Positions 21,057 through 31,160 of a stretch of 64,000 nucleotides of DNA are shown here, piece after piece (positions within the stretch are counted from its first letter, which is position 1; every line of letters starts with the position of its first letter). The position numbers were made by a program, and so were the translations under genes. Below the pieces are notes generated by a model that was not told where the DNA came from, did no database searches, and was given only the letters and a program-made list of their open reading frames with translations. The stretch comes from Pseudomonadota bacterium (GTDB lineage: Bacteria > Pseudomonadota > Alphaproteobacteria > Sphingomonadales > Sphingomonadaceae): contig JAEZHP010000111.1 of the NCBI GenBank assembly GCA_023416515.1, positions 11,942 to 75,941 on the forward strand. The letters are read 5' to 3'.

Positions 21057-22231
21057 ACCTTGCGGCTCAGCGTGCGCATGGCGTCGTCGAGGCCCTCGAG
21101 CGTAAGTGGGTACATGCGGTCGTCGAGGAGCTGCTGAATCACCCGGATCGACTGGGTGTAGCCCCAATATTGCTCGGGCACCGGGTTGAGCCACACCGTC
21201 GCCGGATAGGTGTTGGTGAGCCGCTTCATCCAGGTCGCGCCGGCTTCCTCGTTATAATGCTCGACCGAGCCGCCGGCATGGGTGATCTCGTAGGGGCTCA
21301 TCGACGCGTCGCCGACCACCACGACCTTGTAGTCGTGGCCGAACTTGTGGAGCACGTCCCAGGTCGGCGTACGCTCGGAGAAGCGGCGGCGATTGTCCTT
21401 CCACACGCTCTCGTAGAGGCAGTTGTGGAAGTAGAAGAATTCGAGATTCTTGAACTCCGCGGTCGCCGCCGAGAACAGCTCCTCGACCAGCTTGATGTGC
21501 GGGTCCATCGATCCGCCGACGTCGAGGAAGAGCAGGAGCTTGACCGCATTGTGCCGCTCCGGGCGCATGCGGATGTCGAGCCAGCCCTGGCGCGCCGTGC
21601 CCTCGATCGTCGCGTCGAGATCGAGCTCGTCGGCGGCGCCTTCGCGGGCGAAACGGCGGAGTCGGCGAAGCGCCACCTTGATGTTGCGGGTGCCGAGCTC
21701 CTTGGTGTTGTCGAGGTTCTGGAAGGCCCGCTGCTCCCACACCTTGATCGCTCGGCGCTGACCTCCGGTGCCGCCGATCCGAACGCCTTCGGGATTGTAG
21801 CCGCTATTGCCGTAGGGCGAGGTGCCGCCGGTGCCGATCCACTTGCTTCCGCCCTGGTGGCGCCCCTGCTGCTCCTCGAGCCGCTTCTTGAGCGTCTCCA
21901 TAATCTCTTCCCAGGAGCCCAGCGCCTTGATCTCGGCCATCTGCTCGGGTGTGAGGTAGAGCTCGGCGACGGCCTTCAGCCACTCCTCGGGAAGCTCCTG
22001 CGCCTCGGTGCCGTAGCTCGTCTCGATTCCCTTGAAGACCTTTGCGAAGACCTGGTCGAAGCGGTCGAGCAGCCCCTCGTCCTTCACGAAGGTCGCCCGG
22101 GCGAGATAGTAGAAATCCTCCGGCCGAGCCTCGATCACCTGCCGGTCGAGCGCCTCGAGCAGGGTGAGATGCTCCTTGATCGAAGCCGGAATGCCCGCCG
22201 CGCGGAGTTCATCGACGAAGGAAAAGAACAT
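21053..22231 (-). CDS. VWA domain-containing CoxE-like protein
   Basis: A 392-residue cytoplasmic protein. The C-terminal half has a von Willebrand A fold with MIDAS-like motif DVGGSM near residue 240; the usual DxSxS is altered. The N-terminal half is helical as in CoxE/YehP-type proteins, which act with a MoxR AAA ATPase to insert cofactors or assemble complexes. The likely partner moxR is at 24958-25800, separated by two other genes. Coupled to the hydroxylase gene downstream. Confidence 0.88.
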   Translation of the reverse strand: MFFSFVDELRAAGIPASIKEHLTLLEALDRQVIEARPEDFYYLARATFVKDEGLLDRFDQVFAKVFKGIETSYGTEAQELPEEWLKAVAELYLTPEQMAEIKALGSWEEIMETLKKRLEEQQGRHQGGSKWIGTGGTSPYGNSGYNPEGVRIGGTGGQRRAIKVWEQRAFQNLDNTKELGTRNIKVALRRLRRFAREGAADELDLDATIEGTARQGWLDIRMRPERHNAVKLLLFLDVGGSMDPHIKLVEELFSAATAEFKNLEFFYFHNCLYESVWKDNRRRFSERTPTWDVLHKFGHDYKVVVVGDASMSPYEITHAGGSVEHYNEEAGATWMKRLTNTYPATVWLNPVPEQYWGYTQSIRVIQQLLDDRMYPLTLEGLDDAMRTLSRKV

Positions 22232-22359
22232 GGGACCGGCTTACCGCAGGCCCCGTTCAACGTCATCCCCGCAGAGAGAGGCGAGGGTCGCTGGTTAACT
22301 CGCTCTCAACCACTTCGCCGTAACACCGACACCGAAACAACCAACATGGAGCGGGGACC

Positions 22360-23769
22360 TTGGCGAGTTCGGCGGTGGAACGGGCGGACAGTGCAGCGAT
22401 CAGCCAGGTGGCGCGCAATTGCGGCCGGCTCGCGATCGAGTGCAGCGACGTGTCCGGCTACGTCAACGGCGTCTCGCAGCGCATCTCCGAAAATCTGCGG
22501 ACCCTCGATGCGCTCGAGGACGTCACCAGCCAGCTCCTGAGCGATCAGGTCCGGGTCGCCGATTCGACCGACGAGGCGCACATGCTCGCCGAGCAGGCGC
22601 GCTCCAAGCTCGAGGCGGGCAGGGCCGCGATCGAGGACACGATCCGGGTGTTCTCGGGCCTGACCAACCTTGTCGTCCAACTCGGTGACCGAATGCAGGG
22701 CTTTGCCGATGCGATGAGCAGCGTGCGCACCGTATCGTCGAGCATCGAATCGATCGCCAAGAAGACCAACATGCTTGCATTGAACGCCACCATCGAAGCG
22801 GCGCGCGCGGGCGAGGCGGGGCGCACCTTCGCGGTCGTCGCCGCCGAGGTGAAGAAGCTCGCCCACGACACCCGCACCGCGACCATGGAGATCGGCGAGA
22901 CCGTCGCCTCGCTGACCCGCGAGGCGGAGGCGGTGACCAGCGAGATCAAGGCCGGAGTTGAGACCAGCCGTCTCGCCCAAGGCTCCTTCTCCAAGATCAA
23001 CGAGACCGTCCGCGACGTCGCCGACCTCGTCTCGATGGTTGACCGCCAGACCGAGGGCATCGCGCAGTCGACCGGCCTCATCCAGCAGAGCGTGGACCGG
23101 GTGAAGAGCGGCCTCGACGCCTTCGCTGCCGACGCCCGCGCCAATGGCGGCCAGCTCAAGGACGCGCACGAGCGGCTCGGCCGCCTCGAATTGCTCTCCA
23201 ACGAGATGCTCGACCGCCTCGCCAGCTCGGGCGTCGCGATCGACGACACGCCGTTCATCCACTACGCCCAGCGCTCCTGCTTCGAGATCAAGCGGGTGAT
23301 CGAGGCGGGGATCGCCGAGGGCAAGGTCAAGCACGAGGACGTGTTCGACTTCGATTACAAGCCGATGCCCGGCACCAACCCCGTCCAGTATGAAGTGCGC
23401 TTCTGCGCCTTCGCCGACACCCACATCCGCCCGATCCTCGACCGCCTGATGGCCGAGGAGCCGCGCCTGATCGCCGCCGCGCTCACCGACATCAACGGCT
23501 ATCTGCCGACCCATATCAGCGAGCGCTCGCAGCCGCAGGGCGCGGACCCGGAGTGGAATGCCGAGCATTGCCGCAACCGCCGCAACTTCCTCGACGACAG
23601 CACCCGCCGAGCCATCGCCAGCACCAAGGAGGCGATGCTCGCCACCTACGGCATGGATCTCGGCAACGGCCGCTATTTGCCGGTGAAGAACGTGTTCGTG
23701 CCGTTGTTCGTCAACGGCCAGCGCTGGGGCAATTTCGAAATGGCCTATCGCGACGAGACCGTCAGCTAA
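22360..23769 (+). CDS. soluble methyl-accepting chemotaxis protein with C-terminal sensory domain
   Basis: A 469-residue chemoreceptor without membrane segments. Start is TTG 22360 with GGAG 8 nt upstream. The signalling hairpin is clear (SIAKKTNMLALNATIEAARAGE, hairpin tip around residue 145). The C-terminal 170 residues, with DINGYLPTH, NRRNFLDD and PLFVNGQRWGNFEMAYRDE, match the ligand-binding-like domain found at the end of many cytosolic MCPs. No che genes are present in the window. Stop overlaps the stop of the next, convergent gene. Confidence 0.92.
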   Translation: MASSAVERADSAAISQVARNCGRLAIECSDVSGYVNGVSQRISENLRTLDALEDVTSQLLSDQVRVADSTDEAHMLAEQARSKLEAGRAAIEDTIRVFSGLTNLVVQLGDRMQGFADAMSSVRTVSSSIESIAKKTNMLALNATIEAARAGEAGRTFAVVAAEVKKLAHDTRTATMEIGETVASLTREAEAVTSEIKAGVETSRLAQGSFSKINETVRDVADLVSMVDRQTEGIAQSTGLIQQSVDRVKSGLDAFAADARANGGQLKDAHERLGRLELLSNEMLDRLASSGVAIDDTPFIHYAQRSCFEIKRVIEAGIAEGKVKHEDVFDFDYKPMPGTNPVQYEVRFCAFADTHIRPILDRLMAEEPRLIAAALTDINGYLPTHISERSQPQGADPEWNAEHCRNRRNFLDDSTRRAIASTKEAMLATYGMDLGNGRYLPVKNVFVPLFVNGQRWGNFEMAYRDETVS

Positions 23770-24911
23770 GTGACCGGCGACCGGGGCGGTGCGTTGATGT
23801 CGATCTGCTCGCCTCGTCCGGGCCGCAAGGTCACCCGGGCGCGAATCCTGCCGCCGTCATTCTGACCGGGATTGTTGAGCAGCGCCTCGACCTGCCGGTC
23901 GGACGGCACCCCGTCATAGCCGCCCAGCATCATCGTAGAGCCGAGATCGTGATAAAGCATCACGTAGCGGCCGAGATTGGGGGCGTGAACGACCTCTAGC
24001 CACTCGCCGGCATCGCTGATGATCGCGACCAGGCGGGTCCTTCCGTCGATCGACAGCGCCTCGCCCTCCGCGCCGCGCAGGATCGTGACCGGTGCTCCTC
24101 GGATCACCGGGCTGGCCGACAGGCAGAGCTGGCTCGGAACGCGCGAAGGCAGCGGCCGCGCGCGGCCTTGCTCAGTCGCATCCATCCCGCCACCATCCAT
24201 GCCCCCGAGTGCGGCCTGTGCCGCGAGCTCCCCAAGCGGCGGGTCGGCCAGCAGGTTCGCGTCACGTTGCGGTGTGCCGGACGGGCAGGGGACGACCTCG
24301 ATCGGCGCGGCGGGACGCGCCGGATTAGCCGCGCCGAAGCGGATGCCGTTGAGCAGCGCAGTCATGTTGGCCTCGACCTCGCCGCGTCGCGCGCCCGGCG
24401 CCGACACGCGTAACTTGATGATCCAGCGACCAGCCTTGATGAAAGCGGCGCTGGAGGCATGGCCGCCGCGGTAGTTCTCATACTCGATCCGGATCGCCGC
24501 ATCGGCGACCCCGCCAGCCGCGACCACCGCGCGCCGCACCTCCCGGACCGGGCTGCGGGAATTGGCTCGGATGCCCTGGTCCGTCGCAAAGGCCGAGAGG
24601 CCCGCATGGGGTAGGCCGGGATAATAGATGTAGGCGGTTCCAATCAGTTCGCCGTCGGAGGAACGGTACTGGATGACGTTGTCGATGGCCTGGCCGTGAT
24701 TGCTGGCCTCGCCTGTCTGGGTGACCCGCATCGATCCCGCGGACCGCGGAAAGGCGGTGCGAGCAGGCCCGACTGCGATCTCGGTATCGCTCTCCGCCCA
24801 ATGGGGCGGCTCCGCAGGTGGCGGGGGCGCGGGCTGCTGTGCGGCAGCCGATGTAGCGCCGGCCGCCAAAAGCATTGCGAGTAGCAATCGAAACATTGGC
24901 TTATCCCCCAT
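23766..24911 (-). CDS. hypothetical exported protein
   Basis: A 381-residue protein with a Sec signal (FRLLLAMLLAAGATSAAA, cleavage before QQPAPP) and a short proline-rich segment after it. The mature part is beta-rich with a central cysteine (VVPCPSG). No family recognised. Met at residue 6 is an alternative start. It follows moxR on the same strand after 46 bp and may share its transcript. Confidence 0.78.
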   Translation of the reverse strand: MGDKPMFRLLLAMLLAAGATSAAAQQPAPPPPAEPPHWAESDTEIAVGPARTAFPRSAGSMRVTQTGEASNHGQAIDNVIQYRSSDGELIGTAYIYYPGLPHAGLSAFATDQGIRANSRSPVREVRRAVVAAGGVADAAIRIEYENYRGGHASSAAFIKAGRWIIKLRVSAPGARRGEVEANMTALLNGIRFGAANPARPAAPIEVVPCPSGTPQRDANLLADPPLGELAAQAALGGMDGGGMDATEQGRARPLPSRVPSQLCLSASPVIRGAPVTILRGAEGEALSIDGRTRLVAIISDAGEWLEVVHAPNLGRYVMLYHDLGSTMMLGGYDGVPSDRQVEALLNNPGQNDGGRIRARVTLRPGRGEQIDINAPPRSPVT

Positions 24912-24957
24912 GACGATGAGGCTAAGCCGAGTTCTTCACTCCCGCAACGGGCTCTTG

Positions 24958-25800
<843 letters not shown>

Positions 25801-25837
25801 TGCCGCGGCCTACCGGGCGGGCCGCGAAGGGGCAAGG

Positions 25838-26506
25838 TCAGGCGGCGATTCGGGCCTGGGCGCGGGCCTGGAGGAGATCCCACAGGCCGCGATGCTGAAG
25901 AGCGACCTGCTCGGCGCCGAAGCGCATCGCCCGGCTCATCGCCGGGTCGCCGGAAGCACCTTCGACCAGCGCCGCGATGGCCGCGCGATGGTCGCCGGCG
26001 CGCGGCGGCGGAGTGACTGACAGCCGCTCGGCGGCGGTGTCGAGAACGGTTCGAATCACCGCCCACTCGGCGGCGACGGCAAGAGCCGCTCCGAGGGAGC
26101 AGCCGCGGCGTTCGGACTTGGCGAGGGTGGCGAGGGCGTGGCGGGTCGCGGCGATCGCCGCTTCGCTGCCGCTTCCGGGAGTAGGTGGAATCGGGCCGGC
26201 CTCGACCGAGAGGCGAGCGAGAAAGGCGCGCTCGCGGCTGAACTCGTCGCCCGCCTCGGAAAGCCAGGCTCGGCTCGGCGGGTCGATGGTCCGCGCCGCG
26301 ACGAGCTCGACGAGCGAAGGATATTGGCCGTGCACCGCGCACAGGAAATGGATCGCGTCCGCGAGGTTGCGCGGGCTGGTCGGGCTGGTCAGGAGCAGCT
26401 CGCTCGCCGGATAGGAATGCGAGCGACTTCCATGGTCGTCGACGCAATCGATCAGCAGGCAGCCTGAACGGGCCTCTTGCCTCAGTCCGATTGGATGTGA
26501 CGCCAT
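25838..26506 (-). CDS. conserved hypothetical protein
   Basis: A 222-residue, mostly helical protein with the sequence NLADAIHFLCAVHGQYPSLVE near residue 50 and a GAALAVAAEWAVIRTVLD helix. No signal peptide or membrane segment. I recognise the general type from Sphingomonad genomes but cannot assign a function. It lies 37 bp upstream of moxR on the same strand and may be co-transcribed with it. Confidence 0.72.
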   Translation of the reverse strand: MASHPIGLRQEARSGCLLIDCVDDHGSRSHSYPASELLLTSPTSPRNLADAIHFLCAVHGQYPSLVELVAARTIDPPSRAWLSEAGDEFSRERAFLARLSVEAGPIPPTPGSGSEAAIAATRHALATLAKSERRGCSLGAALAVAAEWAVIRTVLDTAAERLSVTPPPRAGDHRAAIAALVEGASGDPAMSRAMRFGAEQVALQHRGLWDLLQARAQARIAA

Positions 26507-26656
26507 GCAGGTCCTCCCGGCGCAGGCCCCCCTTGGCGCGCTGGGGCTGTCTAGCGCGGGCGGCGTAAATAGGAGGTAAAGCCGGGCGACTTTAGTAATC
26601 TATGTTGTCGGATCCGAGCCGCAGCCGCTCCTAGGGTCCCAGTGAGGGAGAGAGTG

Positions 26657-27181
26657 ATGCGTGCAGTTTTCCTGGTGGGCGCAATGGCAATGCTGGTGAG
26701 CGGTCCTGCTCACGCGTCGGAGGTGTTCGTCGGAGCTCTTGCTCACGACATCGATTCCCCGCTGACGCTGGGCGGGCGCGAGGACGGCGCCGACTTCGAG
26801 CTCGGCTGGCGCGGCCAGCGGATCCGGGCGCTGGGCTTCATAGGCGCGCCGTCGCCCTACGCGTTCGGCTCGCTTCACACGGGCGGCGACACCCACTTCG
26901 CGGCGGCAGGGCTGAGCTGGAAGATCGGCGGGCGGCTGTTCGTTCGTCCCGGCATCGGCCTCGCCGTTCACAGCCGGCGGAGCGACGGCGTCGAGAATGG
27001 CATCAGGACCGACCTCGGCTCGCGCGTGCTGTTCGAGCCCGAGCTCGGCGTCGGCTACCAGGTCAGCGATCAAGTCGCCATCGAGGCGAGCTGGGTTCAT
27101 ATCAGCAACGCCCAACTGCTCAGCCGGCAAAATCCAGGAATGGACAGCGTCGGAGTGCGCATCACCTACCGCCCGCGCTGA
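26657..27181 (+). CDS. acyloxyacyl hydrolase (PagL-like outer-membrane protein)
   Basis: A 174-residue protein with a signal peptide (cleavage after GPAHA). The mature part is a beta-barrel pattern ending in an aromatic-poor strand, and carries the PagL signature HISNA, followed by QNPGMDSVGV. In PagL the triad is His, Ser and a Glu about 12 residues on; here that place holds Met-Asp, so an Asp may serve. ATG 26657 follows GGGAGAGAG. PagL removes an acyl chain from lipid A; the true substrate here is open. Confidence 0.85.
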   Translation: MRAVFLVGAMAMLVSGPAHASEVFVGALAHDIDSPLTLGGREDGADFELGWRGQRIRALGFIGAPSPYAFGSLHTGGDTHFAAAGLSWKIGGRLFVRPGIGLAVHSRRSDGVENGIRTDLGSRVLFEPELGVGYQVSDQVAIEASWVHISNAQLLSRQNPGMDSVGVRITYRPR

Positions 27182-27206
27182 CTGCGACGCGAGCAAATAC
27201 AAGATT

Positions 27207-27260
27207 GCTGGCCTTTATTGTTGTCCTGTCACCCTCGCGCCTTGAGCAGATAAGGCCAGC
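27207..27260. repeat. 9-bp inverted repeat downstream of the PagL-like gene
   Basis: GCTGGCCTT (27207-27215) and AAGGCCAGC (27252-27260) are perfect inverted repeats 36 nt apart, in the 173-bp gap before the PDZ protein gene. Could form an RNA stem; role unknown. Confidence 0.35.
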
Positions 27261-27354
27261 GGGGCTGAAGCACGTCTAGTGTCTTCGTGTTCCAGGAGGT
27301 TCGTACTTCCCGCCAGCACAAAAGTTGTTAGGCTCGCCCCAACAGGGGGGATTT

Positions 27355-29157
27355 ATGGCCAGTCGCGCTGACGGGAACGGCAAGGGTGAGCGGCGCTGGC
27401 GAGTGCCGGACGCACTTCCGGCGCTCGGACCGGTCGCAATGCGGATCTACGTCGCGGTCTGGTCGGTGCTGCTCCTCACGGCGATCGCGGCCTCGGCGAT
27501 GAGCGCCTATTTCGGCATGGAGCCGCATCGCAATCCCACCTGGTCCGCGCTCGGACTCAATGTTGGTGACGGGCTCACCGAGCCGGTCGTGCTTGAGGTT
27601 GCGGGTCATGAGCCGAGGGCGAGGGGAGTGAAGCCCGGCGACACCGTACTTGCGGTCGATGGGCGGCCGGCGCTGTCGGGCGCCGGCGCGGCAAGGGCCA
27701 TGGATGCCTGGGTGCTGGGCGCGGAGGGCGCGACGAGAAGGCTGACGCTTCGCACCGGCACCGATGCGCCGCGCGACGTCGTCCTGACCCGCAACAGCGA
27801 AGAACGCGAGCAGCGCTGGCGGGCGGCGGGGATCAGTTCCTTTGCCTACTACGCGCTGATCTCGGCATTGGCTCTGAGCGTCAATCTGCTGCTGATCGCG
27901 AGCGCATCGTTGCTTTTCCGGCAGCGCAGCCAGCCGGTCGCCGCACTTCTTTCCTTCGCCTTCGTGGCGATCCCGGCCGGATCGACATCGCTCGGCTGGC
28001 TCGGCTTGGCGATGGTTGCTCCGATCGTCACCTCCCTTGCCTGGACGGCTCTGTTGCTGGCCATGATGGTCATGCCGGACGGACGCTTCTCCGGGCGCTG
28101 GACTCGATGGCTGGCCCCGGCATTGATCCTCTACTCCGCGACAGGATTCATCCTTGCAGCCGCCGGGATGGACTGGCTGCTGCCCGACTGGCTCTCCGTT
28201 CTTGTGGCCTTGGCGTTGGTCGTCGCAGCCGTTGTGGCGATGGGCCTCCGGTACCGAAAATTGCCTCAGGGGACGGAGCGGCAGCAGTTGCGCTGGGCCT
28301 TCCTCGGCTTCGCCACCGGCGCGAGTTTGCTGGTGGCAGGCGTCTCGCTTGACATGATTGCGCCGGCGCTCGCGGAAGGAGACGAGCGCTGGCCGATCTG
28401 GCGTCAGCTTGGAACGTCGCTGCTCTTCACACTTGCGATTTCGGCCTTCGCGCTCGGCCTGCTCGTGTCGTTGCTTCGCTACCGGCTGTACGATGCCGAT
28501 GCCGTGATTGGGCGTTCAGCGGGCTATGCGGTGCTGACCGTGATGCTCGCCGCGGCCTTCGGAGTCAGCGCCAAGCTGATCGAAGTGTTCTTCGCAACGA
28601 GCTTCGCGAGCGATGCCGGAGCGCTTCCTGGAGCAATCGGGGCGGGCCTGGTGCTGACCCTGATCGCGCCGCTCCACCGGCGGATCAACGACTGGGCCGA
28701 GCGACGCTTCCAGAAGGACATTCTCCGGCTTCGCCGCGACCTCCCGCAGGCGGTGGACGACCTTCGAGAGACCGCTGGTCTCGAAGAATTGCTCGGCGAG
28801 ACCTTGGGCCGGGTCATGCGCGGCACAAGGGCGACCCGAGCCGCGGTGGTCATAGACGGCCGCGTTGTGGCTCGGCGTGGCGACGAGGGCGAGGACTGGC
28901 CGACCGAGGTTCCGCTCACCATCGCCCACCAGGACCTGGTCATGGGCACGCTCCTGGTCGGGCGGCGGCCGGACGGAAGCCCGGTCGGCAAGGACGAGCG
29001 CTCGGCACTGGCCGAGATCGCAGACCCGGTGGCTCGGGCGATCCGGATCGTTCGTACTCGTGAGGAGCATATCGCCCGTGGCGAAGCGGGCGCGGCTCGG
29101 CATTCGGCGCGGCTGGCGGCGATCGAGGCGCGCCTCGACCTGGCGACCGCATCCTAG
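27355..29157 (+). CDS. PDZ-containing polytopic membrane protein, sensor-like
   Basis: A 600-residue protein. One N-terminal helix (about 30-52), a periplasmic PDZ domain (about 70-140, with GVKPGDTVLAVDGRPA), then about eight membrane helices (about 165-430), followed by a cytoplasmic part with a coiled segment (NDWAERRFQKDILRLRRDL) and a GAF-like domain. The layout resembles histidine kinases but no HATPase motifs exist, so it is either a truncated kinase or a regulator of another type. ATG 27355 follows a G-rich ribosome site; start chosen on that basis. Stop shares CTAG with the next gene. Confidence 0.78.
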   Translation: MASRADGNGKGERRWRVPDALPALGPVAMRIYVAVWSVLLLTAIAASAMSAYFGMEPHRNPTWSALGLNVGDGLTEPVVLEVAGHEPRARGVKPGDTVLAVDGRPALSGAGAARAMDAWVLGAEGATRRLTLRTGTDAPRDVVLTRNSEEREQRWRAAGISSFAYYALISALALSVNLLLIASASLLFRQRSQPVAALLSFAFVAIPAGSTSLGWLGLAMVAPIVTSLAWTALLLAMMVMPDGRFSGRWTRWLAPALILYSATGFILAAAGMDWLLPDWLSVLVALALVVAAVVAMGLRYRKLPQGTERQQLRWAFLGFATGASLLVAGVSLDMIAPALAEGDERWPIWRQLGTSLLFTLAISAFALGLLVSLLRYRLYDADAVIGRSAGYAVLTVMLAAAFGVSAKLIEVFFATSFASDAGALPGAIGAGLVLTLIAPLHRRINDWAERRFQKDILRLRRDLPQAVDDLRETAGLEELLGETLGRVMRGTRATRAAVVIDGRVVARRGDEGEDWPTEVPLTIAHQDLVMGTLLVGRRPDGSPVGKDERSALAEIADPVARAIRIVRTREEHIARGEAGAARHSARLAAIEARLDLATAS

Positions 29158-29417
29158 CGCAGCTGGCTGTCCTTGCTTCCGCGGCGGTTGAAGCCCGCGG
29201 TGGCGATCTTGCCGTCGCGCTGCGACTGACAGGTGACGCAGGTGCGGGCGCCGGGGAGGGCGCGGCGGCGCGCCTCGGGGATCTCGTCGCCGCATTCGAC
29301 GCAATGGGTCTCGCCTTCGCCGTTGGCGAGACGCGCGCGCGCGGCGAGGACGGCGTCCTTCACCGTGTCGTCGATCTGATCCTGCACCGCGCCGTCGCGG
29401 GCCCAACCGCCAGCCAT
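29154..29417 (-). CDS. DksA/TraR-type zinc-finger protein
   Basis: An 87-residue protein with a four-cysteine zinc finger CVECGDEIPEARRRALPG...CVTC and a preceding helix, the short DksA/TraR-like (YbiI) type. Such proteins bind the RNA polymerase secondary channel or are of unknown role. The start ATG 29417 has GAGG upstream. It lacks the long coiled-coil of true DksA. Confidence 0.88.
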   Translation of the reverse strand: MAGGWARDGAVQDQIDDTVKDAVLAARARLANGEGETHCVECGDEIPEARRRALPGARTCVTCQSQRDGKIATAGFNRRGSKDSQLR

Positions 29418-29573
29418 GATTACGAGCCTCTTTGTCTTCGTTTCTAACGGCTTAGATGGGGAATGCGTTCCTCCGTTTAAAGCCGGAGACGGCGCGATCA
29501 AGCCTCGCAACCCGACGCGGAGGCGCCTCGTTGTGAGCTCGTTGCGAACTCGCGTTCGATAAGGAGCGAAGCC

Positions 29574-29960
29574 GTGCGTTGTCTCGGTCTCGCCGCCTGC
29601 TTCGGCCTTGCCGCCTGCCTAACCGCTCCGGCGCCGCCTCAAGCGCGCGCCGAGTGCGCCGCGGCGACGTTCCCGGAGGACCCGGCGATCCAGGCGGCGT
29701 TCACCGACCGGTTCAACGGCCGCTACTGGAACAATGATGAGCAGGTGAGCTTGTGGCGCGAGGGCCAGCGGCTCTATATCGGCGATCCGCAAGGCGCGCG
29801 GGTCCAGCTTCGGCGCACCGAGCCGATGCAGAGCGCTGGCGCGTTCCGCGACGGATGCGGCGCCAGCTACGACTTCATCCTGCCGCCGGACGGGCCGGGC
29901 GGCTATGTCGTGATCACCGAGCCCAACGGGGCGCGGAGTGAGTGGCACCGGCGCGTCTAG
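29574..29960 (+). CDS. hypothetical exported protein
   Basis: A 128-residue protein from GTG 29574 with AAGGAG 7 nt upstream. The signal-like N-terminus contains two LAAC stretches, so it may be a lipoprotein, though cleavage after ARA is also possible. The mature part is a small beta-rich domain with two cysteines (ECAAAT, DGCGAS) that may pair. Family not recognised. Confidence 0.7.
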   Translation: MRCLGLAACFGLAACLTAPAPPQARAECAAATFPEDPAIQAAFTDRFNGRYWNNDEQVSLWREGQRLYIGDPQGARVQLRRTEPMQSAGAFRDGCGASYDFILPPDGPGGYVVITEPNGARSEWHRRV

Positions 29961-29996
29961 CGGCCGGCACCACTCTGCAATTCAGCCTGATTATAT

Positions 29997-30227
29997 TCAG
30001 GCCTTGTCCTTGGGCGGGTTGGGGTCGTTGCCGTGGCTGTCGGAGCGCTGGATGCTTCCGTCGCGGCCGTGGACCTGGAACTCGGTCTCCTGGTTGCGGC
30101 TGATCGTCCGGCCGAGCTTCTCGGCTTCGGCCTTGGTGTCGGCGACCCGGCTGGCGCGCTCGCCGCCGTCGCGCTTCACCTGCCAGCCGTCCTCATGAGG
30201 CATCACCCTGTGCGTGTCTCGGGACAT
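29997..30227 (-). CDS. DUF2188 domain protein
   Basis: A 76-residue protein with the DUF2188 pattern: HRVMPHEDGWQVKRDGGERAS, then AEAEKLGRTISRNQ and the terminal EFQVHGRDGSIQ. Function of the family is unknown; members are common near stress-related genes. Here it neighbours hemerythrin and DksA/TraR-like genes. Confidence 0.88.
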   Translation of the reverse strand: MSRDTHRVMPHEDGWQVKRDGGERASRVADTKAEAEKLGRTISRNQETEFQVHGRDGSIQRSDSHGNDPNPPKDKA

Positions 30228-30329
30228 AGGTTGTTCCTTCGATAGTCGACATGTTGCTGCCGAACGTTTCGGGGGCCGTGTGGTTCTCGCGACCGCGCCG
30301 CGATGCGACCGACGGAATCGCCCGAGCGG

Positions 30330-30842
30330 TCAGACGCTTACCTCGGTCAAAGTCGTCGTCTCCGGCTTGGGCAGGCCGCCGGCCTTGTACTGGGCCATCA
30401 GCTCTTCCTTGCGGGCGCGCAGCTGGTCGCCGAGCGCGTCCATGTCGAGGCCGGCCTTGCGCGCCTGTGAGAACATGCCCTCCATGCGCTTCTCCTCCTC
30501 CTCGACATGGTGCTCGATCTGCTCGGACAGCACCTTGACCTTGGCGTCGTAAAAGTCGTCATCGGGGCCGCCCGCCTCGATCTCGGCGATCAGCACCTTG
30601 GCGCCGTCATGCTCGACATAGGCTTCCTTGAGGAGGTCGTCCTCGATCTTGCCCTCGCAGGCGGGGTAGAAAATCTCCTCCTCGATCTGCGCGTGGATGG
30701 TGAGCTCCATGCAGATCCGCTCCGCGATCTCGCGCTTGCGGCCGTCGCCGGACGCCTTCTCGAATTTCTCGAACAGCGCCTCGACCTCGCGGTGGTCGGC
30801 CTTGAGCAGGGCGATGGCGTCGGGCTTGGATTCGGTGGGCAT
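30330..30842 (-). CDS. hemerythrin-like (HHE) domain protein
   Basis: A 170-residue all-helical protein. Metal-ligand pattern: His of LKADHREVEALF, HAQIEEEIFYPA, EHDGAK and the HHVEEEEKRMEG segment, as in HHE cation-binding proteins that hold a di-iron centre and respond to oxygen, NO or iron. ATG 30842 chosen because homology begins at MPTESKPDAI. No operon partner on the same strand closer than 100 bp. Confidence 0.9.
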   Translation of the reverse strand: MPTESKPDAIALLKADHREVEALFEKFEKASGDGRKREIAERICMELTIHAQIEEEIFYPACEGKIEDDLLKEAYVEHDGAKVLIAEIEAGGPDDDFYDAKVKVLSEQIEHHVEEEEKRMEGMFSQARKAGLDMDALGDQLRARKEELMAQYKAGGLPKPETTTLTEVSV

Positions 30843-31032
30843 GGGCGAGCTCCTGGTGCTTTGCGGGCAAAACAAAGCTTCCCCGCCCTCCGTTCCGCAC
30901 GAGAGCCAGCTAACCAGACCGGCACCCGCCTCGGCCACCAGGAACTCGGCGGCGAGTTGCTGACGGACACCCCCGGCTCCCTCTGGACCGTCGATCTCCC
31001 GGAGCGCTGTAGGATAGGAACCGAAAAAAGGA

Positions 31033-31128
31033 CCGTTCGTCCTGAGCTTGTCGAAGGGCGCTCCTTCGCTTTTTCCGTCACGAGCCCCGAAGGGAAGGGG
31101 AGGGCTTCGACAGGCTCAGCCCGAACGG
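31033..31128. repeat. repeat pair of the GIY-YIG-cassette family, without gene
   Basis: Left arm 31033-31059 and right arm 31102-31128 are imperfect inverted copies of the element ends seen at 17874 and 35596 (core CTTCGACAAGCTCAGG / CTTCGACAGGCTCAGC). The 42-bp spacer encodes nothing obvious. Confidence 0.8.
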
Positions 31129-31160
31129 CCGTTGGTTTGGGGCCGCCCCAGCTCCCCCAT

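Noticed and set aside
22306..23568. A 420-codon minus-strand frame opposite the chemoreceptor
   Set aside because: Antisense of the clear MCP signalling domain; no motifs of its own.
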